Positions 1-12,053 are shown, counted from the first letter of the stretch. The stretch: 64,000 bases of DNA from Crocodylus rhombifer (GCA_038503035.1 JAVSML010001167.1:809893-873892), one strand, 5' to 3'. Translations and numbers: made by a program. The notes: generated by a model not told the origin, from the letters alone.

Positions 1-779
1 AATGGCTGTCAGAGTTCTAGTCACTTTGCAGCTGTGAGCAGGCTGAACTGTTTCTGATAAACCACTATTATGAACTTTTCCCAATGACTCAGAGGTGCAA
101 GTTTTTATATAGGCAATAACCAGTGAGGCTTAGGGGTATTCGTTGCACCTCACTATTTAAAATGGTTTTTGCCCAGGAAGACATGAGTTTGGGGACAAAA
201 GTGACTTCTGCATGGCAAAACAGCCTGCAGTCACTTGGATGTCTTCATCAACTCTTTTCATGCAAAATGTGGATTAAAAATTACTTTGCAAAATGTAAAG
301 TGCTATAGACAAGTGAGGGAAATAGGTTTTCCATATATGTTTGCAGATCTCTTACTTCTTTTTTTGGCTGGACTTATCTATGCTATATCTGAAAGGGATG
401 TTTAGCAGAGGTAAAAAGTATTAGACAACTAGGTTAATTTATATAATTCTTTAACTGACTACAGATTCTGCTGGAAATGAATGTAGTAAATGTCTTTTGT
501 CACTCTTTAATTCTAGTTACATTTTATTTTAAACTTAGACATAAATGTGTGATAGTGTAATTACACTTTTTTCAGTCCTTTTTTTTTTCTTTCACTGATA
601 TCAACCTCATTTAAATACATAGTGTGGTTGAATTCACTGATATCAAGCTCATCCAAGTACGCAGTGTGACTCCAGAAATATTAGGTATGTCAGAAAGTAC
701 CAAGTATTTATAAATAAAACCATTTAGTGTGTAGTGATCATTTATGGGACAGTATAACTTCTCTATGTAGTCATAAACC
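1..779 (+). other. FUNDC1 intron, no recognised feature
   Basis: AT-rich sequence upstream of the FUNDC1 exon at 5462. No exon, RNA gene or repeat was recognised. The residues that precede this exon in FUNDC1 orthologues could not be found here, so it is intronic by inference. Confidence 0.5.
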
Positions 780-1180
780 AGTGGTGCGCTATCTTTTGGC
801 CCAGTGGGTTGCATCAGGGCCTGGGTGCCATCATTGAGTCTTGTACCACCCCATTGTCCCTGCGCACTTGGATTGGGCCCTGGGCTACCTTACCAGTTCC
901 ATGTCACCTCTGCCCATGCCAGTGCACCAGAATCAGGCCCTGCAGTGCCCTGTGTGCCTGATATAGCACTCAGGGCCACATTTTTAGTCCACAGGGTTCC
1001 CTGTGGGTTCAGCAACTTGGCCACAGGGGCATGGCAATTGCTGCTATTGCTCTCCTGCTGCCAAATTTCTGGATGTGTGGGGAGCCCCAGGAGCTGGATG
1101 ATATGGCTCTGCGGGCTGATCTGGCACATGGACCCATGAACAATGGGTGTTAGGCAATGCTGCCTTTGATATTCTCAGTA
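780..1180. repeat. Possible hAT-like element, one terminus visible
   Basis: The left edge CAGTGGTGCGCTATCTTTTG looks like a hAT terminus. The body is GC-richer than its surroundings. The right end and a target duplication could not be placed, and the block runs directly into the TIR element starting at 1181. The call rests on the terminus alone. Confidence 0.3.
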
Positions 1181-1999
1181 GGGTTACCATATTTCCAGGT
1201 CCAAAAAAGAGGACACCTGTCACTGGGGTAGGGGTGGGGGTGTTGTAGGCCAGGGGGAATATGATGGGGAGGGCAGTGACATGCCAGTGCCCTGCCCATT
1301 CTGTTGCCCCTCACTGACAAGCCACCACCCCCCAGCCCTTCTGCTGCCCTTCACTCTGGACTCACTGACCCCAGCCCTGCCAGTGCCCCTTACTCCCAAG
1401 CAGCAGTACCCTGCCCCCCCACTCCTTGCTGGTGCCCCTCACTTCCGACCCACAGCACCCTGGCGCTGCCAGTGCCCTGTACACTCAACCCACAGTAACC
1501 CATCTCATCCGCCATGCCCCTCACACTGATCTGCAGCCCTGGTAGTGCCCTTTACTCCCTGCCCCCCAGCTGGTGCCCCTCACTCCAGACCCACAGCTCC
1601 CTGCACCCTTCCCAGCTCTCTCTGGCAGTGCCCCTCACTCCTGACCCGCAGACCCCTGTCCCGTCCGTCCCCCGCCCTCCCTCCACCCTGCTGCCAAAGC
1701 AGTTCCTGCATTGTACACATGCTGCTGCCAAAGCAGTTCCTGCATTGTACACATGCTGTCGCTTGCTTATGCGTGCTCTCTCTCTCTCTCTCTCTGTCAC
1801 CTGGCTTGCCAGAGCCTGTGCAGGGAGCACATGACTTCCAACAGCCAATCACCTTGCCCACTGCTCCCAGCCTCAAACAGCCAGCCCAGGAAAGCAGAAA
1901 ACCCAAACACTTGCTCTTATTTTAAAAACCTGCCCAGATCCAGCCACAGGGATCCAAAAAAGAGGATTTGTCCAGGAAAACACGGACATATGGTAACCC
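1181..1999. mobile_element. Non-autonomous TIR transposon with GC-rich interior (GGGTTACCATA family)
   Basis: The left end GGGTTACCATATTTCC and the right end GGACATATGGTAACCC are inverted copies of each other, flanked by TA on both sides (1179-1180, 2000-2001). The inner ends also match (gtccaaaaaagagga near 1200, atccaaaaaagagga near 1950). The 819-bp element encodes no transposase. Its interior is C-rich and composed of degenerate units resembling tgcccctcactcc-gacccacag, with a perfect 34-bp duplication and a CT run. Open frames here are chance frames in low-complexity DNA. A shorter relative lies at 57229-57441. Confidence 0.8.
1688..1755. repeat. 34-bp perfect tandem duplication
   Basis: Two adjacent copies of a 34-bp unit starting ctgctgccaaagcagttcct and ending ttgtacacatg (1688-1721, 1722-1755). 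It lies inside the TIR element and is followed by a (CT)n run at about 1778-1798. Confidence 0.95.
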
Positions 2000-2001
2000 T
2001 A

Positions 2002-2777
2002 AGCTATTGTGTAGTTTCCCCACTGTCGTAGGCAACCATTTTTCCATTAGTTTATGAAATACCCTCAAGCACTGAATCAACAGAAGAGCACTCAGCATGT
2101 AGCTAAAAAAAAAAAAAAAGTTCCCTAAAGCTGCAGGTTTCAATGATTCCTCAGGATGCAAGACATTTAAATACCGAAGATCTACTGGAATAAGACTGGA
2201 GAATAGCAGAAAAGAGTGCTTACGTAATACTGCAGCCTCTGATATTTAAGAGAAAACTTCTGCATTTTTTTTTATTTTATTTTTTTTTAGCAGTTTGATT
2301 CAGGGAACCTAGTTGGACAAAAAATGTGTATCACATTGTCACTTCTTAGGAATAGCAGAAGCTACTTGTTTCAAACTCTGAAAACTGCCAGCTAGCAGTT
2401 TCATGACTAAATCCATTCAAAAGTCACCTTGGTCAGGGTGTTAGTTTAAGAAAGAAGAGGGGAATAATTTAATGTAATCAATCTGTATAACTATTATAAG
2501 TCAATGCTGTTACTAAATCTTGTTTCTGATACCAAATTCTCACAAGTTAATTTGATCAGGCACATAGCACTTTTTATCAAAAGGCTTTATTTATCTTAAT
2601 ATGTTGATACATGACATTCAATCCACTGTAATAAAAATAGACATTAGAAAAAAATTAAAAATTCACCTCCTGTAACAAATGGGTAACAAATTAGTCAGTT
2701 TTACATGGTTAATTTTTAATTTATCAACTGGCACCACACTTATTATGATCCTTAAAAGAAGAGGCCTGATTCACATT
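2002..2777 (+). other. FUNDC1 intron, AT-rich, no recognised feature
   Basis: AT-rich intronic sequence with short A and T runs. No exon or repeat family was recognised. Confidence 0.5.
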
Positions 2778-3024
2778 GGGCATGTCTATATGTTCATTAA
2801 TGCACTGTAATTGCATTGTATTAAGTTTAGTACCTGTAGTGATAGGTACTAACTTCATGTACCGTAACTGGCGCTACTGTGCATTAGCGCAGATGAATGG
2901 TTTTTTAATGACATTAATGCGCATTAGATTAAATCTGTGCATTAGCATATTAGCACAGGCTTAGCCTGCTTTGCTAATGCGCAGTAGAATTAGTCTTCTG
3001 CACATGAATTGTATAGGTGCACCC
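2778..3024. mobile_element. Chompy-like MITE (GGGCATGTCTA family)
   Basis: The left arm GGGCATGTCTATATG and the right end gtataggtgcaccc are degenerate inverted repeats around an AT-rich body with several internal short palindromes (gcattaatgcgcattag). The body matches the element at 53547-53801 closely, sharing gcattaatgcactgt, taagtttagtacctg and gtagaattagtct, which defines a family. It has no coding capacity. Assignment to the crocodilian Chompy group is by appearance. Confidence 0.7.
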
Positions 3025-5461
3025 AGTATGGGGAAAATGTCAGCTCCTTAAAGTGTTGATCTGCTATGATGAGTTACTTGCTTAAAATTTTTTTTTTTTT
3101 AAAAAAAGCACCTTCTTTTGTGCTTCCTTATATATACATACATTTTATAATTATTCATTTCAGTGACAATGTTTTTAATGCTTTTTGTTCTTGTTTGATC
3201 TCAATCAGAGACCCACAGCTTTGTCTGTATTTACTATTATTTGTCATGAATAGCTTCATTTCTAGTAAGTCATTTATATTTTCTCTTCCATATTTAGACC
3301 ATTCCATTTAAAACACTGTTGATGGATTCAAGTCAAGTCTTCACTTAAGTGATTCTGTAACTAAGACCAAAATCAAACAACAATAAAAATAAACCCTTGA
3401 AAACCATGCAGCAAGCAAAATTTAACACTAGGCTTTGCCTGGTTATTTACTCCACAGGGGTTCTGTAGTAGCTGTGATAACACGGCATGATGTATGCTGG
3501 GGCATCTCAATGAAGTGGGGCGAGGGCAACATGCTACTTTTGGGAATTCGAAAAGAAAAAGGTGAGGGCTATATTAATTCTTGTGCTGAATATCCCACTT
3601 GACAGCTGGTTTGTGCAGAGTTTGAGGGACATTCAACAGAAGTGCCAAAGCAGTTGGATTTTTTTAATGGAAGTTTGCTGTTAAATGTTCTAGTTTTGAC
3701 AGGTTTTACTAAAAGTATTTGGGGCCTGATTATTTAGAAATACTGCCTATCTTAGTATGAAATCTGTAATTCTTATAACCACTGCCTGTTTTATAATCAG
3801 TTGTGTATATTCTAATGTAACAAGCTTTCACCTTATTCCTAACACTTCTCAGTTTTATTTAATGTAAGTGAAACTTGATGTAGAGGTTGATTCTTTAGTA
3901 AGCCCAATTACCTCCATGTGCATCTGCATTCTATTTGTTATGTTCCTTTACAAAGGTGTGTGCAGCTCATGTGAATAAATGCGGGCTGGAGCAAACTGAG
4001 CAACATTGTGTGGAAGGTATGCTTCCAGATTTAATGGCTTCAGCAGAACTGTGGCTGCAAATCAAAATTTGATAGTTAAATTGAGGGAGTTATGAAGGTG
4101 GAGTTCGTTGCTCCATAGCTGACAATTAACCTTGTCTACAAATTTGAGTTCTCAACCCCTTTAGTTTAGCGATATGAAGTTCTCCAATTTCTGTGATATA
4201 ATGCAGGGTAGGAGAATATTTTCCTGTAACTTTTTTCATATTGCCTGTCAATTTTAAAATCCAACTTAAAACATTTTTTTTGAACAGTTCTTAAGTGTGT
4301 TGTGGGTTAAGTTAAAGGTGGTTATTGGAATGTATAACATGGTTTTCATAAATGAATATTTCAGAAAATATAAGCTGGAAGGATAATGGAAGTTTTTCTT
4401 ATAAATTATTGTTAACTTGTTACTTTAGTTATTTTTAATGCTTTAACTGTAGCAGTTTTAATTATTACTTAATGGATATTTCTTAGGCTTGTTAGCATGT
4501 TGCCAATGAAGTCTTTGTTTTCAACCTATATTGAAAAGAGGGGTAAAGATTGTGGTCACTAAAGTAATTCAGTCTTTTAATACATTCACTTTGGCCCCAA
4601 TTCCAGTAACACTTTTACATAACTCATCGAAGTAATTGCATGTTGGCAGGACATGGGCCTTTATTACATCATTCAAATTTTAAAATATATTCATGGACAC
4701 AGATACATGGTATTTCCACTGCCAGGTTAAGAAGCCACTAGCCTTGAACTAAGCCTTCAAGGGAATGAGAAGTTAATAATTAGTAATTCAAAGACCATTG
4801 CTACTAAATAAATTGAAAAATTAGTGTCTTTTGTGTTGGATAAGTGGGAGCTCAGATATGACTGTTGGAAAGGTAAAGTGAGCCTAATGGAAAGTAAATC
4901 TGCAAAATTTAACTTAGTCCTTATTTGGAGATGTAGCTCCAACACACTAAATAAAGCACTTTTAGCTAACAGTGGAATGAGCTGAATACTATATGGGTGT
5001 TTTAATATTAAAAGACAAGAAGATAACTCTTCTGTCAGAAGTTTAGATGAGATTTACTGTGTGTCCTGTCACAAATTTTGAATTATAATAATATTTCTGA
5101 AAAACTAAACTGAAACAGCTGGTTTTAGTCATCTTATTGAAATGCTTTTGATTTCTATAAAGCAGTAACCAATGTGACTCTCAAACATTACAAAATAAAG
5201 TGGGGAGGGGGATGAGATGAACAAGCATCTGTTGAATCCTGCCAGTTCTTATTCAGATTATATTTATATCTTATTGCAGAAATATTGCTGGTGTGCTGAA
5301 GCACAACCTCTGTATCATCTGCAGTTAAACCATTTCAGTTTGCCTTTATCTGAAAAGGCAAACCCCAACCAGTTCTTAAAGTTGGGTATATGCAAACTTA
5401 TGTGTTGATTCTTAAATGTAATATTGGTCTGTAATTGTCTTAATCTTCTTAATTTTTCTAG
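3025..5461 (+). other. FUNDC1 intron, AT-rich, no recognised feature
   Basis: About 2.4 kb of AT-rich sequence upstream of the penultimate exon. Nothing resembling the preceding FUNDC1 exon or a known repeat was recognised. Confidence 0.55.
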
Positions 5462-5590
5462 ATTGCTAGTCATAGTGGATATGTACAAGTTGACTGGAAG
5501 CGAGTTGAAAAAGATGTAAACAAAGCAAAAAAACAGCTAAAAAAGCGAGCAAACAAGGCAGCACCTGAAATCAATACCCTCATTGAAGAG
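5462..5590 (+). CDS. FUNDC1: FUNDC1, penultimate coding exon (partial gene)
   Basis: This 129-nt, phase-0 exon encodes 43 residues, starting [20 protein letters not shown] and ending in INTLIEE. It is bounded by a pyrimidine-rich acceptor (tttttctag) and a gtaagg donor. It matches human FUNDC1 from residue 88 to 130 with a few conservative changes (V for I before DW, KKQLKK for KRQIKK, NT for NN). FUNDC1 is an outer-mitochondrial-membrane protein that recruits LC3 during hypoxia-induced mitophagy. The exon covers the loop between membrane segments; the lysine equivalent to human K119, a known ubiquitination site, is conserved. The N-terminal LC3-interacting region and first membrane segments are encoded by exons upstream of the window; no match to them was found in 1-5461. 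Identification is from protein similarity recalled from knowledge of the family and is very likely right. Confidence 0.96.
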
Positions 5591-5611
5591 GTAAGGCTCT
5601 TTGGTTTAAAC

Positions 5612-5815
5612 CAGAGGTTCCCAACCTTTTTCTTATTGCGTATCCTCTCCCAGATTTACCAACTGCCTGTGTCCCCCTACCAGGATACGTTTTATATTTT
5701 AACCCCTTAAAGGTTAATTATTATTATAATGAAAATTAAATCTGCCATTACATAATTTCTCCCACGTACCCCCTAGAAATGTCTTGCCATACACCCAGGG
5801 CTACACAACCCCCTG
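5612..5815. mobile_element. hAT-type MITE in the FUNDC1 last intron
   Basis: The 204-bp element starts CAGAGGTTCCCAACC and ends ...acaaccccctg, typical hAT inverted termini. It is flanked by near-identical 8-bp direct repeats, gtttaaac (5604-5611) and gtctgaac (5816-5823), 6 of 8 matching. It begins only 21 bases after the exon's splice donor. It is non-coding and non-autonomous. Confidence 0.85.
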
Positions 5816-6721
5816 GTCTGAACTGCTAAATACTTTCCTGTTGGCTACGGTTTCTCACTTTTTTCATTGTAGATTATGACAGTCCTGTTATCTAAAGCCT
5901 TAAGCAACGTTTTGTACCAAATTGAAGGCACTTAGACCCACTCCTAAAGGCAGACTTTCCAAAAATATTTAGCTGAGGGTATGCTTTTATAAATATAGAA
6001 TCTTTGCAGTCCAACATATTTGCAATATTGATGTTCACAGATTTTTAGCTTCCAGCTGAGCTATTCTTATGCTGGACTATGACAAGTGATTGCTTCATGG
6101 TTGATTATGCTTCAGGGCTTTTAGTCATAAAATGTGCATGAAGAGCAATGTGCCCATTCTGTTAAGTTAACTACCTGTAGAACACCCTGCACATTCCTAG
6201 AATGTGGGTTGATCATCACTTTCAGTAAAATCAAATTGTTCCCTTGAACTGGGAGTGGGGAAAAAGCCTATTTTGGAAAAACAATAACCTATGCCTCTTG
6301 AATAAATGTTATAGCCCTTTGTAGCTGGAGTTGCACTCATAACTTGTAATTTTTAAGCTGTTTTATATGCGTAGATGCCCAGTAGTGGTACTGCTGGCAG
6401 TATCTAGAGGATTTTATTGTCTTCTGATATACACCTTGCAGGAACTTTCTAAAGTACCTGCTATTGAAATATGCTTAAAGTAATTGATCATCATTTTTTT
6501 TTTTATATTTGGTAGGTTTTAAGTGAAGGTGTTCACATCTATGTACCAGTAACAGGAACTATGCTTTTGGTAGTTTTCCATTTAATTTCTTGAACCCCAG
6601 ATTAGGGAGTGTCACCTTCTCCAAAATGTCTATTCTGTGCTTGGTATTGATGTAGTAAAGATAAACTATAACACAGTTTCTAATATTACCCAGGACCACT
6701 TATTTAGAAAAAGAAAAAATG
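5816..6721 (+). other. FUNDC1 intron, no recognised feature
   Basis: AT-rich intron sequence between two MITEs. Nothing was recognised. Confidence 0.5.
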
Positions 6722-7647
6722 AGAGGTGCACTCATACATGAGTCCAATATTGGATCAGCACCGGTATAGAGAAAATTGGCTGGATTGGAAATTGGCCTGA
6801 TGTGGTTGATAATTTAGCCAATAAATGCCCGTGCGTGTACACAGCATGCAGGCAGCAAGGAGCACAGCCCAACAGCTTGGAGAGCTGCATGCAGCTGGTA
6901 AATCTGCTGTGGTAGAAGGGGAGGGCCATGTGGAAGAAGGGAGTCGGTTGGGGCAGACACTGCCCAGCCAGGGTGGAATGCGAGATGGAGCTGCAGTTTA
7001 TCTGGCGGGGGGGGAGCGGTGGCTCCTGCCCCCTTCCCCCCCCCGCCCCCCCGGATCTACACAGGGTGGGTAGACTGCAGCTGCAGGCCAGAGCCAGGGC
7101 TGCACCCGGCTCTTCTTGACAGGAGCTGGGCTTGGGGTGGACAGTGGTGGTACTGGGAGGCAGGGCACTGGGGGACTACAGCGAAATTTGGGGTGGCTGC
7201 AGCCCCCCCCATAACTCCCACCTAGCACCGCTGCTGCCCACTGCAAGCCCAGCCCTTGCCAAGAAGAACTCGGCGCAGCCCCTCCTCCAGTCCACACCGG
7301 CAGCTCACCCACCCTGCACATATTTGGGGCATGCCCCCGTGCCCTCCCAAGGTGCATGCAGTGGCGGGAGCTGTCCCCCCATCCCCTCCAGGCAAGCCAC
7401 AGCTCTGTCCTGTGGCTGTCCCGGCTGGGCAGCATCTACCCCAGTCCCTGCCCCAGTCCCTCCCTCACTGTGGGGAACATTGATCTCCACCTCCCACCAT
7501 GCCCCTTCCTTCCCCTCTCCCCTTCTACCACAACAGACTTGCCAGCTGCACTCAGGTGTATTGGAAATCAGATCAGTATCAGCTAATATGCCTCCTTAAA
7601 AATAGGCTATTGGTATTGGCCCTCAAAATCTCTATTGGTGCACCCCT
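6722..7647. mobile_element. hAT-like non-autonomous element with GC-rich interior
   Basis: The left end agaggtgcactcat and the right end ctattggtgcacccct form an inverted pair around GGTGCAC. The outer 150-200 bp contain repeated attggc motifs. The core (about 6900-7540) is strongly GC-rich with poly-C tracts and cag/ctg-rich stretches. Open frames across the core on both strands show no protein family and are composition artefacts. It lies within the last FUNDC1 intron. A clean 8-bp target duplication was not found, so the boundaries may be off by a few bases. Confidence 0.65.
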
Positions 7648-8658
7648 AGAAATAGTTTTTCATTAAGGACTTAATTTTACCATTAAAACGTTACAAAAAG
7701 TGAGTTGTTTGCCTGGAGGTATATGGACTGTTCTGTGCACACTTAAAACATCATACAGCATATCTTTGTTTTGGTTATTTTACACAATTTGTATTTTACA
7801 GTATTAGTAATGCCACACCAGTGCCCCTAAGTTATACCTAGGTTGTCAAATTGTTTTAAACTAGAACTTGGATTTTGATTTGTAACTATAGTTACAAATT
7901 AGTAAATTAGTGTACAGATTAGAAAATTAGTGTACAGTTTTCTAAACCAAAAGTAGCTTAATCAGTATCCTTTCAGGATAAAATATGGGATGGATACACT
8001 AGAATTGATATTCAAACAGCTTTGATTTTTAAAGTTGTGAACCGTTGCATTATCTAAATAGCTGGTCTTTGATTTTTAAAATGGCTCTTACATCATAGTA
8101 AAGATGGAAATGTCCCGGGCCCCTTATTGTGTATGCCTGTTTTTTTTAGTGGTTTTTTTATACCTTCTACTGTAACTGCTTGCATACAGTCTTATGAAAT
8201 GGTATGATGCTGTCCTAAAGTATATTTGTAAAACATTTCAAGCTGTACAAAACCAATCCCAAAGCAGTTAAATACTAAAAAGTGTATTAGGTTTCCACAG
8301 CTTGTAATGACAATTCATTTTCCTGTGTTCAGTTAAAATTTAAGTTAGTTTGGTCTCACCTTTAGTGCTCACATTTTCCCAAGAAATATATAGTGCGGCA
8401 GTCTTTTCACGGGGGGGGGAAAAAGTGTTTGCATAAGAGTATCATTGTCAGTTGTGAATGAAATGCATTGCTAAAGATTTGCTCAGAATGCCTGCAGTGT
8501 AAGTGACTCCAGGTAGTGCCATACCATCACCCATGACCATTAAACTTAATTTTAAGAACTTGTCTTTTTCTTTTTAGTTCAACACCTGTTACTTATTCAT
8601 ATAAGTAGTAATGCTCACATTAAATTCATGGTTCATCACAAACTCTTTTCTTTTTCAG
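7648..8658 (+). other. FUNDC1 last intron, 3' part
   Basis: AT-rich intron sequence leading to the ctttttcag acceptor at 8650-8658. No further features were recognised. Confidence 0.6.
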
Positions 8659-8736
8659 TCAACAGAATTTATCAAACAGAACATAGTGGTATCGAGTGGA
8701 TTTGTTGGAGGTTTTTTGTTAGGCCTTGCATCTTAA
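8659..8736 (+). CDS. FUNDC1: FUNDC1, last coding exon with stop
   Basis: The exon follows a strong acceptor (ctttttcag) and encodes the 25 C-terminal residues, from STEFIKQN through a glycine-rich hydrophobic stretch to LLGLAS, ending in TAA at 8734-8736. Together with the exon at 5462-5590 it gives 68 residues. That is exactly what remains of the 155-residue human protein after residue 87, so the vertebrate length is preserved. The hydrophobic [11 protein letters not shown] segment is the final membrane-associated helix of the FUN14 domain. The intron between the two exons is 3068 bp and contains a 204-bp hAT MITE and a larger hAT-like element with a GC-rich interior. There is no frameshift or premature stop. 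Confidence 0.96.
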   Translation, partial: STEFIKQNIVVSSGFVGGFLLGLAS

Positions 8737-9375
8737 GGACCTGAATTTTGTCTTCCTGATGGCATCCACCACAGCAAAGAACAGTTGTAGTGATGCACTG
8801 TCTTGAAGCAAAGCAGTGTGGGTCATTAATCACTTCAGAGCCAGGAGAAATGGACTAGCTAGACAAATTGGAAGCTTTTACATTTTAGGCTTTTGCCTCC
8901 TGAAGCTTGGCAAAACTACGACTTGCTGAAAAACTGTGCAGCTGCTCATTATAGCATTTATGGGCAAAACTGATTAATTTTCATCATGACTTTTTTTTAT
9001 TGCTGTCCATTCAGAAACTAGTATTTTTAAAATGTAATTCTTGGGTTATAGATATATGTTACAGTATTGAAGGAAGGAAAGCTCTATTTCTGTCTAAAAG
9101 TTTTTCAGTTAAATGTTGCTATCTTTATTTAAAAGAGATATTGTCCTCTATGCTGTAGTGTATAGTGCTGATGACTAAATAATGTGTATGATATTGTAGT
9201 TTCAGCCTCAAGGTCGACCATGTTCCTGAAAAATCACTGCAATAATCTGTAAATCTGTAATATCTTTTTACAGAAGTATTGATAACAGATTCATGAGCAT
9301 ATTAAAGATGAAAATCAAACTTTGACTCTGGTATTTGTATACTTCATAAAATAAAACATTATTTGCATCCTTTAC
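8737..9375 (+). other. FUNDC1: FUNDC1 3'UTR
   Basis: The AT-rich sequence after the FUNDC1 stop codon has no long open frame. It contains an ATTAAA at 9301-9306 and a canonical AATAAA at 9350-9355, followed within about 25 bases by a TG-rich stretch (catgtgggcatttg) suitable as the downstream element. The exact cleavage site is an estimate. Confidence 0.75.
9350..9355 (+). terminator. FUNDC1 polyadenylation signal (AATAAA)
   Basis: Canonical hexamer about 615 bases after the stop codon, followed by a G/T-rich element. The ATTAAA at 9301 is a possible alternative proximal signal. Confidence 0.7.
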
Positions 9376-9684
9376 CATGTGGGCATTTGACATAGGTATT
9401 TCATACAGACTAGTGTATCATGAAGAGCATATGCCATATCCCTAAGTGTGTGTCGTATGTAGCTTGTATATACAGCTGAAATGCATATAATTGTTACAAG
9501 GACTTTAACATGCATGCTTTTTGTAGTTGTGTATTCACTGGAGAGCAACCTGTTTAATAATCTACCTGTTGAAAATACCAAGTACTGGGGCTTTTGTTTA
9601 ATATTGCCAGTACTTGTTGAACATTATAATGGAGGACATTAAACTGACAGCAGGATGGCATGGTGCAGCTTGAGCACTCTAAAG

Positions 9685-10051
9685 AAGTGGGGCTCAACCT
9701 TTTAGAGTGGCTGCTCATCACCTAGCTGCACTGGGAGCCACTGGTTCCCTTTGGTGGAGGAGGGAGAGAGGGGAAGGGGAGGTGGCTGCCAGTGTCAGCG
9801 GGAGTTGAGGAAGAGAGCTTACCTCCAGTAAGCAGTCGCTGCCGATAGGAGAGGGGAGGGGAAAAAAGGGAGGGAGTTTAAGCAGTGCCTGTTATGGGGG
9901 ACGGGAGATGGAGAGGGCAGGGAGGGTTGCTGAGGGGGATCAATGACATGGCATAGGGTGGGGAAGGGAAGGTACTGAGCTGCTTCCTGCTAATCCCCTG
10001 TACTGTGGCCAGGATCTAGTCCCTTTTTGTGGTGTAGGTCAAGTACCACTG
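9685..10051. mobile_element. hAT-type MITE
   Basis: The left terminus AAGTGGGGCTCAACC and the right terminus ggtcaagtaccactg are an imperfect inverted pair of the CAGTGGTTCTCAACC class. Flanks are ctctaaag (9677-9684) and ctctaatc (10052-10059), matching at 6 of 8 positions. The interior is purine-rich (ggagggagaggggaagggg). It is non-coding. Confidence 0.7.
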
Positions 10052-10059
10052 CTCTAATC

Positions 10060-10323
10060 CAGGACTGTTAGACCTAGACCCAAGGGACTCATCTTGAGCT
10101 AGGCACAGTTCCAGAAGTGGCTGCAGGGAGAGCAGGGCTGTGTCAGAACAGTCCTTGCCCCTGCCACTGATTGCCATGTCCAACAGGGCCCAATGATCCT
10201 GAATTCTGCAGCAAGCTGTGCTTCCAACCTGTACCCCTGCCCCCAACTTCCAGTAGCCCATTATGCCATACAACAGTAGCATAGGCAGTATCCAGCACAG
10301 GGGCCATATATTTGACACCCCTG
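10060..10323. mobile_element. hAT-type MITE abutting the preceding one
   Basis: It begins CAGGACTGTTAGACC and ends tttgacacccctg, inverted hAT-like termini. Flanks are ctctaatc (10052-10059) and ctctacaa (10324-10331), 5 of 8 matching. It starts immediately after the target duplication of the element at 9685-10051, so the two share a flank. Confidence 0.6.
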
Positions 10324-10800
10324 CTCTACAAATTGGCCTTATAATCATTTTCATTAGGAAATATTGTTGCTCTCATCGCTATATTAACCCTCAGAACAAA
10401 GTTGCTGCTGTGGTTCCTGTCCTAATGGTTGAACATTAATGCAAGAGAGCCATTTTCTATGGCTTCTATATATTTACCTGTTCATTGTTTAGATCTTCAG
10501 AAACAAACATAATTGGTACCAAGTATAGCTGGAGACAAGGAAGGACTCTTCCTCTTAAATTGTCTTCTGGAGAGCATAGTTCCAGGCTTTTCTCAAAAGC
10601 CAGCAAAACAAATGAAACTTGGCATGCACCCTGTGTAAGTCCACTTTGACTGTCAGACCAAAGTGGGCAAGCAGGTTCAAAATGCTGGGGATGGAAAGGA
10701 AAATGTCTGCATCTAGATAGAAGTTTGCAACTTCTGTTTTCTAATAGAGATAAAGGTAATCCTTCTTATCTTTACTTGGATAACTTCATAAGAAGTTGGG
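10324..10800. other. Intergenic, no recognised feature
   Basis: Moderately AT-rich sequence between MITEs. Nothing was recognised; the left boundary of the element ending at 11878 is not resolved. Confidence 0.4.
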
Positions 10801-11878
10801 GATTTGTTTTGGCCCTCTAAAGCTGTTCATCTCTCTCAAATGGCAGGTTGATGATCTTCCCCCTCAGTCCAGAGATATAATGTATTCCAGTTCTCCTGAT
10901 TGCTCCCTGTGGAACACATTCAGGTCCCTGCACTTGTGCACCAGCAGGGAGAAGCCCTGTGGGATGGAGCTGGTGGCCTTCCCTGCTGCCATGTGCAGGA
11001 TGGGGCTCCCTGCCACTTCCATTGGAGTCCCAGGAGCTGTATATGGTGGCAGGAAGCAGGGCCAGTGCTGGCTCAATCACACTGGGCCTTCTTTTAGTGG
11101 TGTGTGAGTGCCAGGAGCTGCACGTGTGCCACAAGGAGACAGGCTGGCCTGGCTCTGCTACTTACTGCCACATGCAGCTCCCGGAACTGGCTGGAGTCAC
11201 ATACTGCTAGCCAGCAGCATCTTTACAGGCCACAAGCACCCTGAGTGTATGCCACCTGCTGCTGCTGCTGCTGGCAAGAGCTGTGCATCATGGGGGAGAG
11301 GGGCAGTGTTTAAGGGGTTCCTCAACACCCCACCCTTCCTCACCCCAAAAATCCCACACTTCCACACCTTACCCCCATAATTCCCACACATACACACACA
11401 CACCCATACCCTACACCCCCCCACACACAGCCACATCCTCTCGCAACCCTCGCATGCATATACACGCACACCCACCCCCAACTACACCTCACACACTCTG
11501 CCGTACACAATATACAAGAGTAAGACTTTAGTTTTGAGCTATTATGCAGTCATCTCTATATACAGTATGCAAACACAAATCATGACAAAAATATTTTTTG
11601 AAATAAAATGTTACAGTAGGTGTTTGACTTCTAGTACGCGATTTGTTTTTTTTTTCTGGTTCCAAGATAGCAACCACCCATCCCAAAAGAGGTACTTCCA
11701 GGGGCAAGGGGAGAGACTTCTGGTGGCAAAAAGGTCAAGGGGCTATGGTTGGGACTTCTAGTCCCAAGATGGCGACCAGGGGGTGGGCACCTGTCAATGG
11801 GTGGCACTACTCTTGCAGCCCTTGACAGCTTGCCAAAATTCATTAAGTAGCCCTGCAGCCAAAATTATTGCCCACCCT
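10800..11878. mobile_element. hAT-family element (30184-type), left end unresolved
   Basis: The right 360 bp closely match the right part of the 2.3-kb element at 30184-32458. Shared motifs in order are cacacacaccca tracts, gacaaaaatatttt, gtgtttgactt, tagtacg, gatttgtttttt, acttctggt, gtcccaagatggcg, cccttgacagcttgccaaaa and a terminal ataattgcccaccctt-like end. The interior is GC-rich and includes a (CTG)n stretch near 11260. No transposase is encoded. The left terminus and a target duplication were not found, so the copy is probably 5'-truncated or diverged. Confidence 0.7.
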
Positions 11879-12053
11879 TGGCTTCTTCCATAGAATAATG
11901 ATGGTCATCTAGTCCAGCCTTCAGAGCTGCTTGAAATCTTGGACAACTAATGCTGCTTGTAACTAGGGGCAAAAATAAAAATGGGTAATACTGAAGAGGG
12001 CTAGAAGGGATCTTGAAAAGCTAGCAACTAAGGGCAGGAAAACAAGGAACTTT

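Noticed and set aside
3430..3560. Possible upstream FUNDC1 exon
   Set aside because: No frame gives the residues that precede IASHSGY in FUNDC1, and no matching splice pair is present.
6998..7599. Overlapping open frames of 145-155 codons
   Set aside because: Proline/serine/glycine-rich low-complexity frames in a GC-rich MITE core within a FUNDC1 intron.
11371..11515. CA-rich tract as a telomere-like or CRISPR-like repeat
   Set aside because: Irregular (CA)/(CCCA) microsatellite inside a MITE, with no regular repeat-spacer structure.
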